Position numbers and translations under genes: made by a program
Source of the DNA: Saccharomonospora sp. NB11
Lineage (GTDB): Bacteria; Actinomycetota; Actinomycetes; Mycobacteriales; Pseudonocardiaceae
Assembly (NCBI RefSeq): GCF_015910535.1
Contig: NZ_JACBJG010000005.1
Span: 186,001 to 250,000 of the forward strand
Length of the DNA: 64,000 bases
Direction: 5' to 3'
The notes under the pieces: generated by a model
What the model was told of the DNA's origin: nothing
Seen by the model: only the letters and a program-made list of their open reading frames with translations
Database searches by the model: none
Part shown: piece after piece, positions 54,397 through 63,869 of the stretch
Position numbering within the stretch: the first letter of the stretch is position 1
Layout: each line of letters begins with the position of its first letter

Positions 54397-56931
54397 TCAG
54401 GTGCCCACCGGCGCGGTCACGTCGAAGGTCAGAGCACCGTCGCGCACCGTCACCCTCACGGTGGTGCCCGACCGAAGATCGCCCTTCAACAGCATGCGCG
54501 AGAGCACGTTGTCCACCTCGCGCTGGATGGTGCGGCGCAACGGCCGGGCCCCGAACTCCGGCTGGTAACCGGCCTCCGACAACCACCGCACCGCCTCCGG
54601 AGCGAACTCGACGTCCACTCCCTGCGCATGGGCCTTGCGACGGGTCTCCTCCAGCAGCAGCGTGGTGATCTGCTGGAGCTGCTCGGCCGAGAGCTTGCGG
54701 AACACGATGATCTCGTCGATCCGGTTGAGGAACTCGGGGCGGAAGTTGTCCCGCAACCGCCGCATCAACCGTTCGCGCAACGGCTCGTCGACCTGCTCCT
54801 CGTCCTTCGGCGAGAACCCGATCGCGCCCTGCGTCCCGCTCAGCACCAGCTCCGACCCGATGTTGCTCGTCATGATCAGGACGGTGTTGGTGAAGTTGAC
54901 CGTGCGACCCCGGCCGTCGGTGAGCCGACCGTCCTCCAGCACCTGCAACAGCAGGTTGAACACGTCGTGGTGGGCCTTCTCGATCTCGTCGAGCAACACC
55001 ACCGAGTAGGGCCGCCTCCGCACGGCCTCGGTGAGCTGTCCGGCGTCCTCGTAGCCGACGTACCCGGGTGGGGCGCCGATGAGCCTGCTGACCGTGTGCC
55101 GCTCGCCGTACTCCGACATGTCGAGCCGGATCATGCTGTCCTCGCTGCCGAAAAGCGCCTCGGCGAGCGCGCGGGCCAGCTCGGTCTTGCCCACCCCGGT
55201 CGGCCCGAGGAACAGGAAGCTCCCCGACGGCCGGTTCGGCTCGGACAGGCCCGCCCTCGCCCGGCGCACCGCCTCGGCGACGGCCTCCACCGCCTCGTCC
55301 TGGCCGACGACCCGGCCGTGGAGGTGTTCCTCCAGGTTCAGCAGCCGCTCCCGTTCCTCCTGCGTCAGTTGCGACACCGGGATGCCGGTGCTGCGGGAGA
55401 CGACCTCGGCGATGTCGGTGGCCGTCACGTCGGGGGCCTCGGCGGGCCGGTCCTGCAAGCGTTGCTGCTCGATGCGTCCGCGCAGGTCGTGGATCTCGTC
55501 GCGCAAGGCGGACGCGCGTTCGTAGTGTTCCTCGCTCACCGCCTGGTCGCGGTCCCGGCAGAGCTGTTCCAGCCGCGACTCCATGTCGCGCAACCGTTCC
55601 GGCCACCGCCCCGACCGCATCCGCACCCGCGCGCCGGCCTGATCCATGAGGTCGATGGCCTTGTCCGGCAGGTACCGGTCGGTGATGTAACGGTCGGACA
55701 GCGTCGCGGCGGCGCTGAGCGCCTCGTCGGTGAACCGCACCTGGTGGTGGGCCTCGTACTGGTCGCGCACGCCGTGCAGGATGGCGAGCGTGTCCTCGAC
55801 GTTCGGCTCGGGCACCAGGATGGGCTGGAACCGCCGCTCGAACGCCGGGTCGTTCTCGATGTTCTGCCGGTACTCGTCGAGCGTCGTCGCGCCGACGATG
55901 TGCAGCTCGCCGCGGGCGAGAGCGGGCTTCAACATGTTGCCCGCGCCCATCGACCCCTCCGACGACCCCGCGCCGACCACGGTGTGCAGCTCGTCGATGA
56001 AGACGATCAACTTCCCCTGGTTGCGCCGCAGCTCGTCGAGCAGCTTCGTCATCCGTTCCTCGAAGTCACCGCGATACCGCGTGCCCGCGACCATGGCGGC
56101 GACGTCGAGCATCACCACCCGCCGGTCCACCATCGGCTCGGGCACGGTGCCGTCCACGACACGCTGGGCGAGCCCCTCGACGATCGCCGTCTTGCCGACC
56201 CCCGCCTCACCGATGAGCACCGGATTGTTCTTGGTGCGCCGCGACAACACCTCGATGGTCTGCTCGATCTCGTCGTCGCGCCCCACCACCGGGTCGATCT
56301 CCCCGTTGCGGGCCATGTCGGTGAGGTCCTGCCCGTAGGTGTCGAGCGTGGGCGTGTCACTGGGCTGCTCCTGCGCCTGCGTGGTCTCACGCGCGTGCGT
56401 CGAGCCGGTGGGTCCCGAGATCGCCCGCTGCATGGCCTCCGGGGTCACGCCCGCCTCGGCCAGGATCAGACCGGCCCGCGAATCCGGGTTGGCCACCAGC
56501 GCCAGCAGGATGTGCTCGGGCCCGATGTACGACGAGCGCAGGCCCCGCGAGATCTGGTGCGCGTCGAGCAGGGTCCGCTTGGCGCCGGGCGTCAGCACCG
56601 GAGTGTCGTGCGGTGCCCGCCGGTCGGCCGCCTCCCGCTCGACCCGCTCGGCGAGCGCATCGGGATCGGCACCCGCCCGCTGGAGCAGCTCCCGGCTCCC
56701 CGGAACCCGCGTCGCCGCCCACAGCAGGTGGGTCGAGTCGAGCTCGTTCTGCCCCCACTCCCCGACCTGACGCACCGCCGCGGACACCAGGGCGAGCGCC
56801 TGCTCGCTCATCAGGCGGGTGATCCCCACGGCATGCGGACGCCGTCCCGGCATGGCGTTGCCGAAGAACTGGGCGAGCAACTGGTCGAACGGACTGGGGC
56901 TCGGTTCCCCGAAGAAGCCGGTCATCGACAC
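54397..56931 (-). CDS. ClpC-type AAA+ chaperone
   Basis: 844 residues: N-terminal Clp-N domain ([22 protein letters not shown] ... [15 protein letters not shown]), two AAA modules with Walker A GEAGVGKT and GPTGVGKT, Walker [11 protein letters not shown] and VVLLDEIEK, and a UVR-like middle domain ([27 protein letters not shown]). An IGF loop ([10 protein letters not shown]) sits where ClpC has LGF for docking ClpP, so partner protease docking is likely. It is not ClpB, which lacks that loop. SigB-like promoter 33 nt upstream. It is embedded between glycan genes. Confidence 0.9.
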   Translation of the reverse strand: MSMTGFFGEPSPSPFDQLLAQFFGNAMPGRRPHAVGITRLMSEQALALVSAAVRQVGEWGQNELDSTHLLWAATRVPGSRELLQRAGADPDALAERVEREAADRRAPHDTPVLTPGAKRTLLDAHQISRGLRSSYIGPEHILLALVANPDSRAGLILAEAGVTPEAMQRAISGPTGSTHARETTQAQEQPSDTPTLDTYGQDLTDMARNGEIDPVVGRDDEIEQTIEVLSRRTKNNPVLIGEAGVGKTAIVEGLAQRVVDGTVPEPMVDRRVVMLDVAAMVAGTRYRGDFEERMTKLLDELRRNQGKLIVFIDELHTVVGAGSSEGSMGAGNMLKPALARGELHIVGATTLDEYRQNIENDPAFERRFQPILVPEPNVEDTLAILHGVRDQYEAHHQVRFTDEALSAAATLSDRYITDRYLPDKAIDLMDQAGARVRMRSGRWPERLRDMESRLEQLCRDRDQAVSEEHYERASALRDEIHDLRGRIEQQRLQDRPAEAPDVTATDIAEVVSRSTGIPVSQLTQEERERLLNLEEHLHGRVVGQDEAVEAVAEAVRRARAGLSEPNRPSGSFLFLGPTGVGKTELARALAEALFGSEDSMIRLDMSEYGERHTVSRLIGAPPGYVGYEDAGQLTEAVRRRPYSVVLLDEIEKAHHDVFNLLLQVLEDGRLTDGRGRTVNFTNTVLIMTSNIGSELVLSGTQGAIGFSPKDEEQVDEPLRERLMRRLRDNFRPEFLNRIDEIIVFRKLSAEQLQQITTLLLEETRRKAHAQGVDVEFAPEAVRWLSEAGYQPEFGARPLRRTIQREVDNVLSRMLLKGDLRSGTTVRVTVRDGALTFDVTAPVGT

Positions 56932-56963
56932 ACTCCCTCTCGGCGGTTCCTCCTCCTCCCGGC

Positions 56964-56989
56964 CTACCCGGTGTGGCCGGAGGTCAACC
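56964..56989 (-). promoter_or_regulatory. SigB/SigF-like promoter for the ClpC-like gene
   Basis: Minus strand GGTT-N16-GGGTAG, 33 nt before the ATG at 56931, lying just after the stop of the upstream GT2 gene. This supports independent stress induction. Confidence 0.7.
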
Positions 56990-56992
56990 CCG

Positions 56993-57883
56993 TCACCCGA
57001 CGTAGCGCCGGGCGGTCGAGTGCCGCTGCGACTCCTCCAACGAACGCAGGCCCTCCTCCACCGACGGCGGCACCACCCGACGTTCGGCCAGCACCCACGG
57101 CAGTCCCCGCAGCGCCTCCGCCACCGCCGCGACCGTGGCGAGATCGCGGGGCGCGGAGCGCAGCACGTCGACGGTGCGGCGGGCCGCGGACCGCACGGGT
57201 CGGCGCAACCACATCGTCCACAGCGTGTTGCGGATACCGAGTTGCCGACGGCGGCGGGCGTCGCGCGCCTGCGAGGGAGCGTGGTGGATCACGATGTCGG
57301 GGTCCCAGCACATCCACCACCCGTGCGCGGCGAGGTCGAGGGCGAGCAGTTCCTCCTCCCCACCGAGCCACATCCGCGGCGAGAACCCGCCGACCTGCAC
57401 GAACGCCGACACGCGGAACGTCGTCAGCCCGGCCAGCACCCCGAGCAGGGCGGGGCCGGGCAACCAGTCGGGGCCGCGCACCGGCGAGTCCCGCAGTTCG
57501 GGCGTGATCGGGTCCTCCCGCAGGTCCGGCTCCACGAGACAGCGTCCGGTGACCGACGCCAGGCCGGGGTAGGTGTCGAGCAGCTCCACCGCGCGGGTCA
57601 ACGCACCCGGCTGCCAGCGGGTGTCGTCGTCGCAGAACGCGACGTAGGGGGTCTGGATCTGCCGGACGGCGAGGTTGCGGGCCAACGCCCCGAGATTGCG
57701 GTCGCAGCGCAGCAGCGACACGTTCGGGAAGAGGTCGGCGACGGCGTCGGCGGTGCCGTCGGTGGAGGCGTTGTCGGCGACCACGATCGGCGCCGCGTCC
57801 GGCAGCGACGTCATCGCCTCCAGGGTCCGCAGAGCCTCGTCCCGACGATTGTGGGTGATCATGACGACGCTGACCCGACTCAT
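56993..57883 (-). CDS. GT2 glycosyltransferase A
   Basis: 296 residues. GT2 fold: VVMITHNRRDEALRTLEAM, DNASTDGTADAVAD, and the metal-binding DDD in TPYVAFCDDDTRW. Followed by a helical C-terminus (ARRRRQLGIRNTLWTMWLRRPVRS). It is paralogous to the next gene, sharing TPYVAFCDDD, GALTRA and LLG-LA segments. The start overlaps the upstream stop (ATGA). Family members transfer rhamnose or hexose to polysaccharide; donor unknown. Confidence 0.87.
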   Translation of the reverse strand: MSRVSVVMITHNRRDEALRTLEAMTSLPDAAPIVVADNASTDGTADAVADLFPNVSLLRCDRNLGALARNLAVRQIQTPYVAFCDDDTRWQPGALTRAVELLDTYPGLASVTGRCLVEPDLREDPITPELRDSPVRGPDWLPGPALLGVLAGLTTFRVSAFVQVGGFSPRMWLGGEEELLALDLAAHGWWMCWDPDIVIHHAPSQARDARRRRQLGIRNTLWTMWLRRPVRSAARRTVDVLRSAPRDLATVAAVAEALRGLPWVLAERRVVPPSVEEGLRSLEESQRHSTARRYVG

Positions 57884-58710
57884 GCCAGCTCCCGGATCTG
57901 CTGTTCGACGTGGGCGGGCAACGGACGACGGGACCGCAACGCCTTCGGCAGTCTGCGCAGCGCACCCGCCGCCGCGAGCGGATCACGCAACACGATCCCG
58001 GCCGTGCGCGCGCAGTCGGAGAGGGGACGGCGCATCCACGTGATCAGGACGTTGTTGCGTCGTTCGATCCGCCGCCGCCAGCTCGCCGGAGGCCGGACAG
58101 TGGACGGGTGGTGGTGCGCCCGTACCCGGTCGACGTAGCAGAGTTCCCAGCCCCGCGCGGCGAGGTCGTAGGCGAGCAGCTTCTCCTCGGCTCCGAAGTG
58201 CAGCAGTGGATCGAACCCACCCGCGTCGAGGAACGCGCTGCGGCGCACCACGGCCGAGCACGCGAGAAAGCCCAGCACGCGCGGTCCGGGCAGGTCGGGC
58301 GCGGTGCCGAGTGGGCTCGTGGCCATCGCGTCGCACACCGGGTCGCGGCGGCGCTCGGGCCCCACCAGGGTCGTGGCCGCGACGAGCCCGAGCCGTGGGT
58401 AGGCGTCGAACAGCACCTCGGCCCGGGTCAGTGCTCCCTGCTCCCACCACGAGTCGTCGTCGCAGAACGCCACGTATGGGGTGTTCGCCGCCTCCACACC
58501 GAGGTTGCGCGCCGCCATCCCCACGTTCTCCGGCAGTCTGATGACCCGCACGCCCGGGAAGCGATGCCGCACCCGGCTGGTGGTGTCGTCGCGCGAGCCG
58601 TTGTCCACCACGATGACCGGCGGTGTCGGCGACAGCTCACGCAGCCGCGTGAGCGTGCGGGTGAGGTCGTCCACCCGGTTCCGCGTCGCGATCACCACGG
58701 TGGTCCTCAT
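57880..58710 (-). CDS. GT2 glycosyltransferase B
   Basis: 276 residues. Same organisation as glycosyltransferase A: VVIATRNRVDDLTRTLTRL, DNGSRDDT, PYVAFCDDDSWWEQGALTRAE, and a basic helical C-terminus (WRRRIERRNNVLITWMRRPL). Tandem duplication of GT2 genes is likely. Joined to both neighbours by 4-bp overlaps. Confidence 0.87.
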   Translation of the reverse strand: MRTTVVIATRNRVDDLTRTLTRLRELSPTPPVIVVDNGSRDDTTSRVRHRFPGVRVIRLPENVGMAARNLGVEAANTPYVAFCDDDSWWEQGALTRAEVLFDAYPRLGLVAATTLVGPERRRDPVCDAMATSPLGTAPDLPGPRVLGFLACSAVVRRSAFLDAGGFDPLLHFGAEEKLLAYDLAARGWELCYVDRVRAHHHPSTVRPPASWRRRIERRNNVLITWMRRPLSDCARTAGIVLRDPLAAAGALRRLPKALRSRRPLPAHVEQQIRELA

Positions 58711-59564
58711 CGGAGCACCTCCGCCACGAGGTCGTCAGCGAGCGTGCCGCGGCCTCCGGGACGCACGTCCTTGCCGACCGTGAGGCACCAGTCCCACCAG
58801 TGGTCGAGCGTCTCGGTGTCGAGCTCGTCGGCGCCGATCACCGCGGGCCAGCCGAGCGCCTCGGCCTGAGCGGTCACCTTGCCTCCGCCCGCGACCGGGT
58901 CCACCGCGATCGCGGGGACGCCCGCCCGGAGGGCGAGGACGAGCCCGTGCAGCCGCGTGGTCACCACGACGTCGAGGCGGGCGAGCACCGAACAGAACGC
59001 GTCGGGGGTGGCGCAGTGTCGCCAGTCCGTCGTGTCCAGCCGCGTGTCGAGCCCGAGTCGCGCGCACTCCCGCCCGGTGATCCAGTGCAGCAGCGTCTTG
59101 TGCACCTGCTCGTGCCTGCGGCGTCGGCCGTACTCGTACTGCCCCGGTGCGAGCATGATCCCGACCACGGGCACGTCCCGTGCGGCGGCGTCGTAGGAGA
59201 GGTCGGGACGCGGCTCGCCGAGCCCGTCCCGCGCGAGGATGCGGTGGAAACCGGCCGCCGCGGCGTTGCGTGGATCGATCACCGACACCCCGACCGCGAT
59301 ACGACGGCACGACGTGTACCGCCGGTGCAGCCACTCGACCTGTTCCCCGTGCGCGGGCCCGCACACGAACACCACGTGGGAGTACCGGCCCGGCTCCGCG
59401 TCGTCCAGGTGCAGGGCGTCGGGACACAGGACGGGACTCCACGCGGTGTCCACCGCGATGCCCGCCCCGGAGAGTGCGTCGGCGACCCGGAGCATGCTCA
59501 GCACGTCACCCGCGGTCGCCTCCCCTCGGAGGAAACTCGGCCATCCGGTCACCAGCACGCGCAT
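58707..59564 (-). CDS. Polysaccharide pyruvyl transferase-like protein
   Basis: 285 residues, PS_pyruv_trans family. Family segments include VLVTGWPSFLRGEATAGDVLSM, RLDVVVTTRLHGLVLALRAGVPAIAVDPVAGGGKV. The family adds pyruvyl acetals to sugars, or transfers other groups with the same fold. First gene of the minus-strand operon with the two GT2 genes. Its promoter is SigB-like and overlaps the divergent epimerase promoter. Confidence 0.85.
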   Translation of the reverse strand: MRVLVTGWPSFLRGEATAGDVLSMLRVADALSGAGIAVDTAWSPVLCPDALHLDDAEPGRYSHVVFVCGPAHGEQVEWLHRRYTSCRRIAVGVSVIDPRNAAAAGFHRILARDGLGEPRPDLSYDAAARDVPVVGIMLAPGQYEYGRRRRHEQVHKTLLHWITGRECARLGLDTRLDTTDWRHCATPDAFCSVLARLDVVVTTRLHGLVLALRAGVPAIAVDPVAGGGKVTAQAEALGWPAVIGADELDTETLDHWWDWCLTVGKDVRPGGRGTLADDLVAEVLR

Positions 59565-59574
59565 GAGGCGATCT

Positions 59575-59600
59575 GTACCCGTTGCCGGAGCGTTTCACAC
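59575..59600 (-). promoter_or_regulatory. SigB/SigF-like promoter for the pyruvyltransferase operon
   Basis: Minus strand GTGT-N16-GGGTAC, 10 nt before the ATG at 59564. GGGTAC is the Streptomyces SigB -10. Confidence 0.6.
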
Positions 59601-59616
59601 CGGAGCCCGAGGGTAA
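59592..59616 (+). promoter_or_regulatory. SigB/SigF-like promoter for the UXS-like epimerase gene
   Basis: GTTT-N15-GGGTAA, 10 nt before ATG 59627. Shares DNA with the divergent promoter on the other strand. Confidence 0.7.
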
Positions 59617-59626
59617 TCGGATCGAC

Positions 59627-60643
59627 ATGATCTCGGGCGCGGAACACGTGGTGGTGCTGGGCGGTGCGGGCTTCCTCGGAAGCCATGTGTGTGAACGACT
59701 TCTGGCCGACGGACACCGAGTGACCTGTGTGGACAGTCTGCTCACCGGAAGCCTCGACAACGTCGCCGCACTGCTGGAGCAGCCCGGGTTCCGGTTCGTG
59801 GAGCACGACGTCACCCGCCCGTTGGCGGAGTGGCCGGACCTTCCCGCCCCGGACTCGATCCTGCACCTCGCTTCCCCTGCCTCACCCCCGGACTACCTGC
59901 GGCTGCCGCTCCAGACGCTGCGGGCCGGCGCGATCGGCACCGAGAACGCCCTCGACCTCGCCACCCGGCACGGCGCCCGGTTCCTGCTCACCTCCACGAG
60001 CGAGGTGTACGGCGACCCGCTGGAGCACCCGCAGTCGGAGAGCTACTGGGGCAACGTCAACCCGATCGGTCCCCGCAGCGTGTACGACGAGGCGAAACGC
60101 TACGCCGAGGCGCTGACCCTGGCCTACCACCGGGAACATGGCACCGACGTCGCCGTCGCCCGGGTCTTCAACACCTACGGCCCGCGCATGCGGGTCGACG
60201 ACGGACGCATGATCCCCACCTTCGTCAGCCAGGCGCTGACGAACGCTCCCCTCACCGTCGCGGGAGACGGTGGACAGACCCGTTCGGTGTGCTACGTGGA
60301 CGACACCGTGTCGGGACTGCTCGCCCTGTGGCGCAGCGATCTCGTCGGCCCCGTCAACATCGGCAACCCGACCGAGCTGACGGTGCTCGCGCTGGCCGAA
60401 CGCATTCGCGCCGCGACACATTCGACGTCGGAGATCACCTTCGTGCCGGGAGCGGTCGACGATCCCCGTCGCCGCTGCCCCGACATCACGCTGGCGCGCA
60501 CGGCACTCGGGTGGGAGCCACGGACGGACCTGACCGAGGGACTGCGCCGCACCCTCGAATGGTTCACCCGCGTCGTCCCGACCACCCCTTCGACGTCCGC
60601 TCCCGAGCGACGCCGGCTCACCGAGAACGCTCACGGTCAGTAG
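59627..60643 (+). CDS. UDP-glucuronate decarboxylase/epimerase (UXS-like)
   Basis: 338 residues from ATG 59627. SDR fold with [12 protein letters not shown], and the UXS-type motif [30 protein letters not shown], and [11 protein letters not shown] (Tyr-Lys). The SPASPPDY motif marks UDP-xylose synthase-like decarboxylases. It makes an activated sugar (perhaps UDP-xylose) for the cluster. The ATG at 59582 would place the start inside the promoter and is rejected. Confidence 0.87.
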   Translation: MISGAEHVVVLGGAGFLGSHVCERLLADGHRVTCVDSLLTGSLDNVAALLEQPGFRFVEHDVTRPLAEWPDLPAPDSILHLASPASPPDYLRLPLQTLRAGAIGTENALDLATRHGARFLLTSTSEVYGDPLEHPQSESYWGNVNPIGPRSVYDEAKRYAEALTLAYHREHGTDVAVARVFNTYGPRMRVDDGRMIPTFVSQALTNAPLTVAGDGGQTRSVCYVDDTVSGLLALWRSDLVGPVNIGNPTELTVLALAERIRAATHSTSEITFVPGAVDDPRRRCPDITLARTALGWEPRTDLTEGLRRTLEWFTRVVPTTPSTSAPERRRLTENAHGQ

Positions 60644-60671
60644 CGACGTCCTGGGGCTTTGCCCTCCACTC

Positions 60672-60696
60672 GTTTAGGCGTCGCTTCGGGGGGTAG
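60672..60696 (+). promoter_or_regulatory. SigB/SigF-like promoter for the carbamoyltransferase operon
   Basis: GTTT-N15-GGGTAG, both boxes perfect, about 57 nt before GTG 60754. This is the clearest site in the window. Confidence 0.75.
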
Positions 60697-60753
60697 CGAC
60701 ATAGTGCGGGTCGCGACGGCCGACTCCACCCGATCCGAGAGGGGTGCAAGCCA

Positions 60754-62394
60754 GTGCGGATACTCGGAATCAACGCGGTTTTCCACGATCCCGCCGCCGC
60801 GATCGTCGTGGACGGCCGGGTCGTGGCCGCCGCCGAGGAGGAGCGCTTCAGCCGCCGCAAGCACGGCAAGTCGCCGGTCCCCTTCTCCGCCTGGGAGCTG
60901 CCGGAGCAGGCGGCGGCCTGGTGTCTGGACCGAGCGGGACTCGATGTGTCCGAATTGGACGCCGTCGCCTACTCGTACGACCCCGCTCTGGTGGACGAGA
61001 CCCTCGACGGCGTGGACGCAGGCGGCTGGGAGAAGCTGCGCACGCTCTACGCCCGCCGCGCACCCGCCTTTCTGAGGACCGCCCTGCCGGGCCTGGACCC
61101 CGGCATCGTCCGCTTCGTCCGCCATCACGTCGCCCACGCGGCATCGGCGGCGTTGGCCGCCCCCTTCGGCGACTGCGCGGTGCTGACCTCCGACGGTCGT
61201 GGCGAGGCCGAGTCGGCCGTGCTCGGCGAGTACCGCGACGGCAAGTTCGTCGAACTCGCCCACCAGCGGCTTCCGCACTCGCTCGGACTCACCTACGAGG
61301 CGGCGACCGCGCATCTGGGTTTCCAACGCTCAAGCGACGAGTACAAGGTCATGGCGTTGGCCTCCTACGGCACTCCACGGTTCCTGCCCGAGCTGCGCGA
61401 GTCGGTGTTCTCCACCGGCGACGGCGGGTTCCGCACGGCGCGGATCGACTGGTCGCGCTTCGCTCCGGCCCGGCCCCGCGACGGCGCACTCCTGCCCGAG
61501 CACGCCGACCTGGCCGCCAGCGTGCAGCGGGTCACCGAGGAGGTGCTGCTCGACCTGGCGCGGTGGCTGCACCAGCGCACCGGGCACACCGACCTCGCGC
61601 TGGCCGGAGGCACGGCGTTGAACTGCGTCGCCAACACCCGACTCCACGCCGAGGGGCCATTCGAGCGGATCTGGGTGCAGCCCGCCGCAGGCGACGCGGG
61701 CACCGCGCTCGGGGCCGCCCTGCAACTGGCGGCCGACTTCGGTGAGGCGATCGAGCCGATGAGCGGAGCCGACCTCGGCCGAGGCTGGAGCGACAACGAG
61801 CTGGAGGACTGGCTCCGGCGAGCCAGGGTGCCGTACGAACGCTGTGACGACATCGCCGAGACCGTCGCGGCGGCCCTCGCCGACGACGCGATCGTGGCGT
61901 GGTTCCAGGGTCGGGCGGAGTTCGGTCCCCGCGCCCTGGGCCACCGCTCGCTGCTCGCTCATCCGGGTCGGGCCGAGAACCTGGAGCGGCTCAACGACGT
62001 GAAGGGCCGGGAGCAGTTCCGTCCGGTGGCGCCGATGGTGCTTGCCGACCGCGCACCCGAGTTGTTCTCGCGAGGACCGTTGCCCAGCCCGTACATGCTG
62101 TTCGTGCACGACGTCGCTCCACAGTGGCGTGATCGCATCCCCGCGGTGACGCATGTGGACGGTACCGCGCGCATCCAGACGGTGGCCGCCGACGACGAGC
62201 CGTTGCTGGCGCGGATGCTCACGGCGTTCGAGCGACGCACCGGGCTGCCCACCGTGGTCAACACCAGTCTGAACACGGCGGGTCGGCCGATGGTGGACGA
62301 CCCCCGCGACGCCCTGGAGTGCTTCGGGGCGGCCCCGATCGACCTGCTTGCCCTCGGCCCGTTCGCGGTGTGGCGCCGGGAGGCCACGGCATGA
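60754..62394 (+). CDS. Carbamoyltransferase, NodU/CmcH family
   Basis: 546 residues. The N-terminal kinase-like domain has ILGINAVFHDPAAAIV, EEERFSRRKH and the His cluster RHHVAHAASAAL; the C-terminal YrdC-like part has WFQGRAEFGPRALGHRSLLA, typical of the family. It transfers carbamoyl from carbamoyl phosphate to a sugar hydroxyl. GAGAGGGG precedes GTG 60754. Leads an operon with the next two genes (ATGA overlaps). Confidence 0.92.
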   Translation: MRILGINAVFHDPAAAIVVDGRVVAAAEEERFSRRKHGKSPVPFSAWELPEQAAAWCLDRAGLDVSELDAVAYSYDPALVDETLDGVDAGGWEKLRTLYARRAPAFLRTALPGLDPGIVRFVRHHVAHAASAALAAPFGDCAVLTSDGRGEAESAVLGEYRDGKFVELAHQRLPHSLGLTYEAATAHLGFQRSSDEYKVMALASYGTPRFLPELRESVFSTGDGGFRTARIDWSRFAPARPRDGALLPEHADLAASVQRVTEEVLLDLARWLHQRTGHTDLALAGGTALNCVANTRLHAEGPFERIWVQPAAGDAGTALGAALQLAADFGEAIEPMSGADLGRGWSDNELEDWLRRARVPYERCDDIAETVAAALADDAIVAWFQGRAEFGPRALGHRSLLAHPGRAENLERLNDVKGREQFRPVAPMVLADRAPELFSRGPLPSPYMLFVHDVAPQWRDRIPAVTHVDGTARIQTVAADDEPLLARMLTAFERRTGLPTVVNTSLNTAGRPMVDDPRDALECFGAAPIDLLALGPFAVWRREATA

Positions 62395-63869
62395 GCGGAC
62401 GGCCCGACTACACGGTCGTCGTGCCCACCACGGGACGCGACGCCCTCTCCGCCCTGCTGCGCGGCCTCGCGCTCGGCGACGGTCCCGCCCCCGCCGAGAT
62501 CGTGGTGGTCGACGACCGCCCCGGTGCGCCCCCGCCGTTGGCGGTGCCCGATCTCGCGCCCGTACGTGTGCTGACCTCGGGCGGTCGAGGGCCTGCGGCG
62601 GCGCGCAACATCGGCTGGCGCGCGGCCTCCACCGAGTGGATCGCCTTCCTCGACGACGACGTGCTGACCTCCCGCGACTGGCCCGCCCGGCTGGCCGACG
62701 ACCTCGCCGGGCTGGGCGAGAACGTGGCCGCCTCCGTCGCCCGCATCGAGGTCCCGCTCCCCGACACCCGTCGACCGACCGACGACGAACGCGACACACT
62801 CGCACTGACTCGCGCCCGATGGATCACCGCCGACATGGCGTACCGGAGAGCGGCGCTCGTGGAGGTCGGCGGCTTCGACGAACGGTTCCCGCGCGCCTAT
62901 CGGGAGGACGCCGACCTCGCGCTGCGCGTACGGCGGCTGGGATGGCGCATCGTGCAGGGCGACCGGGTGACGACCCACCCGCCCAAGTCCGGCGGGTTCC
63001 TCGCCAGCGTGCGTCGGCAGCGCGGCAACGCCGACAACGCGCTGATGCGCGCCAAGCACGGTCCCCGGTGGCGGGACGAGGCGGGCGAGGGCCCCGGACG
63101 GCTCGGCAGACACGCGCTGACGAGCGTCGCCGGGCTCGCCGCCGCCGGGCTCGCCGCCGCACGCCTGCCCCGTCCCGCAGCCCTCGCCGCGGGCCTGTGG
63201 ACGGGGTTGACCGCCGAGTTCGCGACCCGGCGGATCGCGCCGGGACCGCGCACCCCGCGCGAGGTGGCGCGGATGCTCGTCACGAGTGCGGTGATCCCGC
63301 CGGTGGCCTGTGCCCACCGGCTCGCCGGTGAGTGGCGCGTCCGGCGGGGACGAGCGGTGCTGTTCGACCGGGACGACACGCTCATCGAGGACGTGCCCTA
63401 CCTGTCGGACCCGGAGAAGGTCCGGCCCATGCCGGGCGCCGCCGAGGCGCTCGCCCTGCTGCGGGCCGAGGGAGTGCCGGTGGGCGTGGTGAGCAACCAG
63501 TCCGGCATCGCGCGTGGTGACATCACACCCGAGGAACTGCGCGCCGTCACACATCGCGTGGACGAATTGCTGGGACCGTTCTCCACCTGGCAGTTCTGCC
63601 CGCACGCCCCCGACGACGGCTGCGCGTGCCGCAAGCCGCGACCGGCGATGGTGCTGCGGGCGGCCGACGAACTCGGCGTGGACGTGCGTCGCTGCGTCGT
63701 CGTCGGTGACATCGGCTCCGACGTGGAGGCCGCGCTGACCGCGGGGGCGCGGGCGATCCTCGTGCCCACCGCGCGCACCCTGCCCGACGAGGTGGATCTC
63801 GCGCGCCGACACGCCGTCGTGGCTCCCGACATCCTGACGGCGGCGAGACTCGCGCTGGAGCTCCCATGA
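62391..63869 (+). CDS. GT2 glycosyltransferase fused to a GmhB-like HAD phosphatase
   Basis: 492 residues. The N-terminal domain (about 1-300) is GT2: VVVPTTGRDALSALLRG, EWIAFLDDDVLTSRDW, and FPRAYREDADLALRVRRLGWR. The C-terminal domain (from about 320) is HAD-IIIA: LFDRDDTLIEDVPYL (Asp-x-Asp nucleophile pair, with Asp for the usual Gly), VVSNQSGIARG, and CPHAPDDGCACRKPRP, the zinc loop of GmhB. GmhB dephosphorylates heptose 1,7-bisphosphate. The fusion suggests production and transfer of a heptose-like sugar by one protein. Confidence 0.88.
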   Translation: MSGRPDYTVVVPTTGRDALSALLRGLALGDGPAPAEIVVVDDRPGAPPPLAVPDLAPVRVLTSGGRGPAAARNIGWRAASTEWIAFLDDDVLTSRDWPARLADDLAGLGENVAASVARIEVPLPDTRRPTDDERDTLALTRARWITADMAYRRAALVEVGGFDERFPRAYREDADLALRVRRLGWRIVQGDRVTTHPPKSGGFLASVRRQRGNADNALMRAKHGPRWRDEAGEGPGRLGRHALTSVAGLAAAGLAAARLPRPAALAAGLWTGLTAEFATRRIAPGPRTPREVARMLVTSAVIPPVACAHRLAGEWRVRRGRAVLFDRDDTLIEDVPYLSDPEKVRPMPGAAEALALLRAEGVPVGVVSNQSGIARGDITPEELRAVTHRVDELLGPFSTWQFCPHAPDDGCACRKPRPAMVLRAADELGVDVRRCVVVGDIGSDVEAALTAGARAILVPTARTLPDEVDLARRHAVVAPDILTAARLALELP

